From positions 18,889,738 through 18,953,737 of the forward strand of contig OY992833.1 in assembly GCA_963921425.1 (NCBI GenBank): a stretch of DNA of 64,000 nt, read 5' to 3'. The DNA comes from Dryas octopetala. Lineage: Eukaryota > Streptophyta > Magnoliopsida > Rosales > Rosaceae. Under the pieces are notes generated by a model, which searched no databases, had not been told where the DNA came from, and worked only from the letters and a program-made list of their open reading frames with translations. Positions 59,842 through 64,000 of this stretch are shown one piece after another. Each line of letters opens with the position of its first letter. Position 1 is the stretch's first letter. A program made the position numbers and the translations under genes.

Positions 59842-60472
59842 TAAGGCCTTCCACTATGCTGCCGGATTGTGTGACCCAAAACCCATTTTGGGCCACAAAT
59901 GGGTCACACTTTAACACTACGGGCCGGAATGTGTGACCCAATTCAGGGTGTAACCCAAAGTGTAACCCAGAAGTGGGTTTCATGTGTGACCCAAAATGTG
60001 TTGTGACCCAAATCCAAAAGCAGCCCACGTGAAGAGAGAGAACCGGCTGCTGAGCTGAAAAGGAGGTGGGGCCCGCGCCTGTTGCTGCTGACGGAAGGCT
60101 GCAGTTGCTGACGCAGATGTCGGCTGACGTCACGTGCTGGCTCGGTTGCAGCGCCTGGCGAGGACGAAGCTTGACGCGTGGCTGGCTTCCTTCTCACCAA
60201 CGGTCCAGATCGGCCGACCGTTGGTGATCAACGGCTGCTGCGTTTTGCCTTTTTTTTTTTTTTTTTTTAGATGGGCCGGGTGATGGATCAACGGCTGAGA
60301 TTAATGGACCGTTGATAATCAACGGTCCAGATCGGCCTTTTTTTTTTTTTTTTTAACAAATATTTAATAAATCATTTAAAATAGATATAATATCCGAAAA
60401 ATTGCCAAAAAATTTCGAAAAAATTTTAAAAAATTCCCCAAACCCTCCAACAGCTATATTTTCAAGGATGTC

Positions 60473-60482
60473 TATATATATC
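60473..60482 (+). promoter_or_regulatory. TATA-like box for transposon ORF1
   Basis: TATATATATC lies about 80 bases before the ORF1 ATG at 60560. Confidence 0.4.
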
Positions 60483-60559
60483 ACACAACACTCATATGGT
60501 TTCATCACAATTTACAACCTTTGTTTACCAAATTTACACAAAATTTTTTTTTCTTTCTC

Positions 60560-61896
60560 ATGGCTCCAAGAGGAAGTGCTTGGTTGGTAGCTGAAGATGA
60601 AGCCCTAGTGATGGCATACCTAGAGAGGTCTCCCGACGGTTGTCTTGGTGCCCAAATTAGAGCCGCCATGCTTTGGGAACAAATTTATGAAATTTTCAAG
60701 CGTAACATGGGGGGTGAAACAATTCGTAAGGTTGGCGGTGTTAAAGCACGATTCAAAGATATTGCGCGTGATTGCAACAAATTTTATGCTTGCTTATTGG
60801 AGGCCGAGCGAATGCGTGCAAGCGGTGCAAATGATGCCAATGTGGTAAGTTTTTATGCATTTATATATTTGCATGATTATTTTTTGTTTTATCCAATTAT
60901 CAAGCATATTTATATATTTGTATAATTATTATATGTTTTGTTTATAAATGAAGCATACTTTGTATAATGGTATTACTATTTTATTGTTTTGTATATGTAT
61001 CAAACATATTTATATATTTGTATGCATATTTTTGGTTGTGTTTATAAATGTAGCATATTTGTATAATGATATTATTATATTGTATTTTCACTATTTTGTT
61101 TATCTATCAAGCATATTTATATATTTGTATGATTATGGTTTTTGTTTTGTTTATAAATGTAGCAAATTTACTATTTATTTAAGTTATGTTTGCATTTCCA
61201 CAAGAAAATTTATATATTTTAATTTTTATTTTATTATTGTAGTTTACGCAAGCACTTGAAGGCTTTCGAAACAAGACTGGATTCAAGTTTCCATGGGTGC
61301 ACATTTGGGAAAAAATAAAGGAAAGTGCAAAGTATGCTGCCGTTCATGCTCCTGTTCGGGTTAGTGATTCAGAGACCCCCGCCACCGACGATGCCGACAC
61401 TCCCGCCGATGATGATCCCGAGGAGACCGATCCAGTCATACCACTTGGCGAGGACGAAAACCCACCACCATTCCAACCATGCGGTTCCTCGCGGCCAAGG
61501 CCACCAGGGAGAAACCATGCAAAACGGGCCAAGGCAGCCGAGCCCGTCCAAACTCATATGGTTGAGGCAGTAGATCATTATAATGAAAATTCAAGGATTT
61601 TCATACAAACGAGAGTTGACAGAGAGCGTGCAAGGAGTGAAAGAGACGCCGCAAAGGAAGCAAGAGAAAGGATGAGGATCGAGAGGCAGCTAGAATGGGA
61701 AGAACAAAATATTATGGGCCAAGACCTCTCCAAAATGAATGATGGGCAACGGATGTATTGGGAGCAAAAGATGGCTGAAGTCATTGCAAGGAGGCAAATG
61801 CGTGCTAACCACCATTCGGAGTCCACTCCATCTGGATACTACCCGGATCTTTCCAACCTCACTCACTCAAACCAGGGGTACCCGCCTAATAATTAG
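60560..61896 (+). CDS. PIF/Harbinger ORF1, Myb/SANT-like DNA-binding protein
   Basis: Two exons: 60560-60844 and 61243-61896 (donor GTG|GTAAGT, acceptor TTGTAG|TTT), 312 residues. The N-terminal domain (about 8-115) has the tryptophan and leucine spacing of a Myb/SANT or trihelix fold: AWLVAEDEALVMAYL, LWEQIYEIF, RKVGGVKARFKDIARDC, FPWVHIWEKIK. An acidic Pro-rich linker, a basic patch (GRNHAKRAK, likely nuclear signal) and a charged helical C-terminus (RERARSERDAAKEARERMR) follow. In this superfamily ORF1 protein binds the element ends and carries the transposase into the nucleus. No stops or frameshifts. The ATG of MAPRGSAWL is preferred over upstream non-ATG codons. Confidence 0.85.
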
Positions 61897-62077
61897 AATT
61901 AGACCTTGCTCTTTAATTGTGTTTTTTAGTTTGAATGTTAATCTTGTTTTAAATTATGTTTGCTCTTTAATTGTATCCTTTAATTTGAACGTCAATCTTG
62001 TTTTAAGTCATGGTTTGCTATTTATTCAATTAATGTTTGCATTTCCACCCAACATTGGATTCTCCCTTATTAACCAC

Positions 62078-62171
62078 AGACTGATGCATGCTTTACAGTA
62101 GATAAGACTGATGCATGCTTTACAGTAGATAAGACTGATGCATGCTTTACAGTAGATAAGACTGATGCATG
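62078..62171 (+). repeat. 27-bp tandem repeat between transposon ORFs
   Basis: Three full copies of a 27-base unit, AGACTGATGCATGCTTTA plus CAGTAGATA, and a partial fourth. It sits between the end of ORF1 and the ORF2 promoter, each copy containing the palindrome TGCATGC or TGATGCATG. Confidence 0.95.
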
Positions 62172-62243
62172 AAATGACTACACCATCATAAAGCAAATGA
62201 ATGTGGACTATTCATTCCTTATCTCAAATGCAAGTGGTTTCAG

Positions 62244-62251
62244 TATAAATA
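62244..62251 (+). promoter_or_regulatory. TATA box for transposase ORF2
   Basis: TATAAATA lies 67 bases before the ORF2 ATG, a normal plant spacing, suggesting that ORF2 has its own promoter. Confidence 0.55.
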
Positions 62252-62317
62252 CCACTATATTTACCATGTTACACTCAATCTTATTTCAGGATCATTTCTC
62301 ATTCCATAAACACCCAA

Positions 62318-63670
62318 ATGAATACTTTGTATGTGTATTCATCCTCCTCCTCGTCTTCGGACTCTGATGCTGAATGGGATAGGGAAGAGGATGGAAGGGA
62401 GATGGTGGGTAAGTTGATTGTGTCAATGGGTCATACCGTCGTCGCCGGTACACCAAGGCATGGCGGTACTTCTTCAAATCGCCGGTACACACACCGGAAT
62501 CGAGAAGCCGCCCACGAACGTCTCATGGACAACTACTTCATCCCCTCGCCAATCGAGGACACCGTGACTTTCCGCAGGCGATACCGCATGCACCAACCGC
62601 TATTCAATAGAATTCTCGAAGCGGTCTGCCTCCAGGATGAGTATTTCCGGCCAACAGTTGATGCCGTCGGTAGAGTGGGTTGCACACCTCACCAAAAGGT
62701 GACTGCAGCACTGCGGGTGATGGCATATGGCATTCCATATGATTTGGTCTCAGAGTCAATGACCATTAGCCAAACCACCATACGACAATCATTCTTGAAG
62801 TTCGTGAGAGCCATCACTGACGTCTTCGGACTAGAGTATCTCCGGAGGCCTACTCCGACCGATTTGAGGAAACTTTTGCGAAAGGGGAGCCGTAGAGGAT
62901 TTCCAGGTATGATTGGTAGCTTGGATTGCATGCATTGGGTATGGCAAAATTGCCCAATGGCCGAGCAAGCTGTGTACCGTGGGCATTATCGTGTCCCAAC
63001 AGTTATCCTTGAAGCCGTTGCTGGGTACGACACGTGGATATGGCATGCAAATTTTGGTATACCTGGGTCGAATAATGATATCAATGTGCTGGACTGTTCT
63101 CATCTCTTTGATGATATGATTTCCGGCCGAAACCACAGGGTGAAATTCACTGTGAATGGGATAGACTACACCATTCCATACTTTCTTGCAGATGGGATCT
63201 ACCCTCAATGGTCAACTCTTATCACTACATTGCACAGTCCCGTTCTTCCCCACCATAAGTTGTTTGCCGCTCGACAGGAGGGATACAGGAAGGATGTGGA
63301 GAGGGCGTTCGGAATTTTAAAAGCCCGGTGGCAGATTATAAAACGACCTGCTCGTTATTGGCGTCCGATTGAGCTTGGGTATATCATGAAGGCGTGCATA
63401 ATATTGCACAATATGATCGTGGAGGATGAGCGCCCTGAGGATGACGGTAGGGATGACCCAATAGACCCAGAAGCGAGCACTAGAAGGGCAGAAGCTGAAT
63501 ACGAAGGTGTAGAACCATGTCCGACCGGTGCCGCTCCATCATCATTACCTGAGATGAATGTTCGTCGGAATTTGCTTAGGGACCGAAATGTCAACGAATC
63601 CCTAAAAACTAATTTGATTGAGCACATCTGGATCCGAGAGGGGAACCCACCACTTGCCCCAACATATTGA
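62318..63670 (+). CDS. PIF/Harbinger DDE transposase
   Basis: 450-residue uninterrupted frame. A Ser/acidic-rich start is followed by a helical region with FRRRYRMHQPLFNRIL and KVTAALRVMAYGI, then the nuclease core. Catalytic residues are visible as D203 (GSLDCMHW), D254 (GSNNDINVLD) and E328 (KDVERAFGILKARW), the DDE arrangement of the DDE_4 family, with supporting motifs YFLADGIYP and CIILHNMIVED. The enzyme cuts and joins the element at 3-bp TWA targets. The frame is intact with every key residue, so this could be an active or recently active autonomous copy. The start is the first ATG after the TATA box. Confidence 0.95.
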   Translation: MNTLYVYSSSSSSSDSDAEWDREEDGREMVGKLIVSMGHTVVAGTPRHGGTSSNRRYTHRNREAAHERLMDNYFIPSPIEDTVTFRRRYRMHQPLFNRILEAVCLQDEYFRPTVDAVGRVGCTPHQKVTAALRVMAYGIPYDLVSESMTISQTTIRQSFLKFVRAITDVFGLEYLRRPTPTDLRKLLRKGSRRGFPGMIGSLDCMHWVWQNCPMAEQAVYRGHYRVPTVILEAVAGYDTWIWHANFGIPGSNNDINVLDCSHLFDDMISGRNHRVKFTVNGIDYTIPYFLADGIYPQWSTLITTLHSPVLPHHKLFAARQEGYRKDVERAFGILKARWQIIKRPARYWRPIELGYIMKACIILHNMIVEDERPEDDGRDDPIDPEASTRRAEAEYEGVEPCPTGAAPSSLPEMNVRRNLLRDRNVNESLKTNLIEHIWIREGNPPLAPTY

Positions 63671-64000
63671 CGACCTGGATCATGGTTCGTCAATATTGTT
63701 CTCATTATGATTGTTGTTGTTGTTTTTTCTTTAAATCATCGTATTGTTCTTGTTTTTTTTTCCTTTTAGTGATCATGTTGTACTTGTTTTTCCTTTAAAT
63801 CATCGTGTTGTTTTTCTTGTTTGTGGTTGTTGAAGTCCCGATGTTGTAAGGCTTATGTTGTCTAATTTATGAAATTTTCTTATTTTAAATATATTCAATA
63901 TTGACCTTATTTTGAAGATCTCATTAAAATAAGATCACTAGAATCATTTTTATTATACTTTAAATTTAAAATTATCAATTAAATATCACTTAATCAATAT
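63671..64000. other. 3' part of the transposon, truncated by the window edge
   Basis: T-rich sequence with repeated GTTGTTCTTGTTTTT-like and CTTTAAATCATCGT words, then AT-rich sequence. TTTTGAAGATCTCATT near 63912 resembles the interior of the MITE at 32177-32829. No terminal inverted repeat is seen before position 64000. Confidence 0.5.

Larger units (their letters stand above)
59845..64000 (+). mobile_element. PIF/Harbinger DNA transposon, both ORFs open, right end off window
   Basis: Two same-strand genes in the classic PIF/Harbinger order: a Myb/SANT-like ORF1 and a DDE transposase ORF2. The left end is proposed at GGCCTTCCACTATGCTGCC, preceded by TAA (59842-59844), the usual 3-bp target of this superfamily. 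The subterminal region carries repeated GTGTGACCCAA words (59869-60010) and inverted CAACGGTCCAGATCGGCC words (60198-60340). These are typical places for transposase binding, but that role is inferred. The matching right inverted repeat is not present before position 64000, so the element runs past the edge or has lost it. Confidence 0.8.

Noticed and set aside
1..64000. CRISPR arrays, bacterial operons, attachment sites or replication origins
   Set aside because: None seen. Gene structure, introns and tRNA type are those of a plant nuclear genome; the tandem repeats found lack regular spacers.

Overview
The window is nuclear DNA of a flowering plant, almost certainly a eudicot. The evidence is AT-rich intergenic sequence, GT-AG introns, organelle-targeted nuclear genes (gatB-type, MSH1), a plant SUVH2/9-type SET protein, a phytocyanin, and plant transposon families. 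I cannot fix the species from sequence alone; a rosid is plausible but only inferred.

Layout. 1-7 kb is gene-poor, with a diverged tandem repeat (one copy carrying a ~0.5 kb insertion) and a hairpin element. At 7.1-9.1 kb (+) lies an intronless SUVH2/SUVH9-like gene. 9.1-15.6 kb holds no recognisable protein gene. At 15.6-18.9 kb (-) is a four-exon gene for a ~147-residue single-pass membrane protein of unknown function. At 20.9 kb (-) is tRNA-Ser(AGA). At 21.75-27.1 kb (+) is an eight-exon organellar Glu-tRNA(Gln) amidotransferase subunit B gene with two unusual splice donors. 28.3-31.9 kb carries scrambled or partial copies of the gatB locus, including a second tRNA-Ser(AGA), around a frameshifted phytocyanin pseudogene. 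32.2-34.4 kb is a transposon cluster: a MITE, a SINE-like repeat and a Copia-type solo LTR inserted beside or within a decayed Ste20/SIK1-like kinase fragment. At 34.8-35.9 kb (+) is a two-exon universal-stress-protein gene. At 37.1-49.6 kb (-) is a complete 22-exon MSH1 gene (MutS plus GIY-YIG; 1,132 codons by my reconstruction). 51.2-58.7 kb (-) is a tandem array with two intact genes and one relic for small EF-hand plus ZZ-type zinc-finger proteins whose last exons end in a CaaX box. From about 59.85 kb to the right edge is a PIF/Harbinger transposon with both ORFs open.

Functional links. MSH1 and GatB both act in chloroplasts and mitochondria, on organelle genome stability and on Gln-tRNA supply respectively. 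The SUVH2/9-like protein is expected in the nucleus, in RNA-directed DNA methylation. There is no operon-like organisation, and neighbouring genes need not be co-regulated. The least described item is the EF-hand/ZZ/CaaX family, which looks like a calcium-responsive, probably prenylated adaptor that expanded by local duplication.

Exon coordinates were derived by eye from reading-frame continuity, GT/AG sites and remembered family conservation. No alignment or transcript was available.
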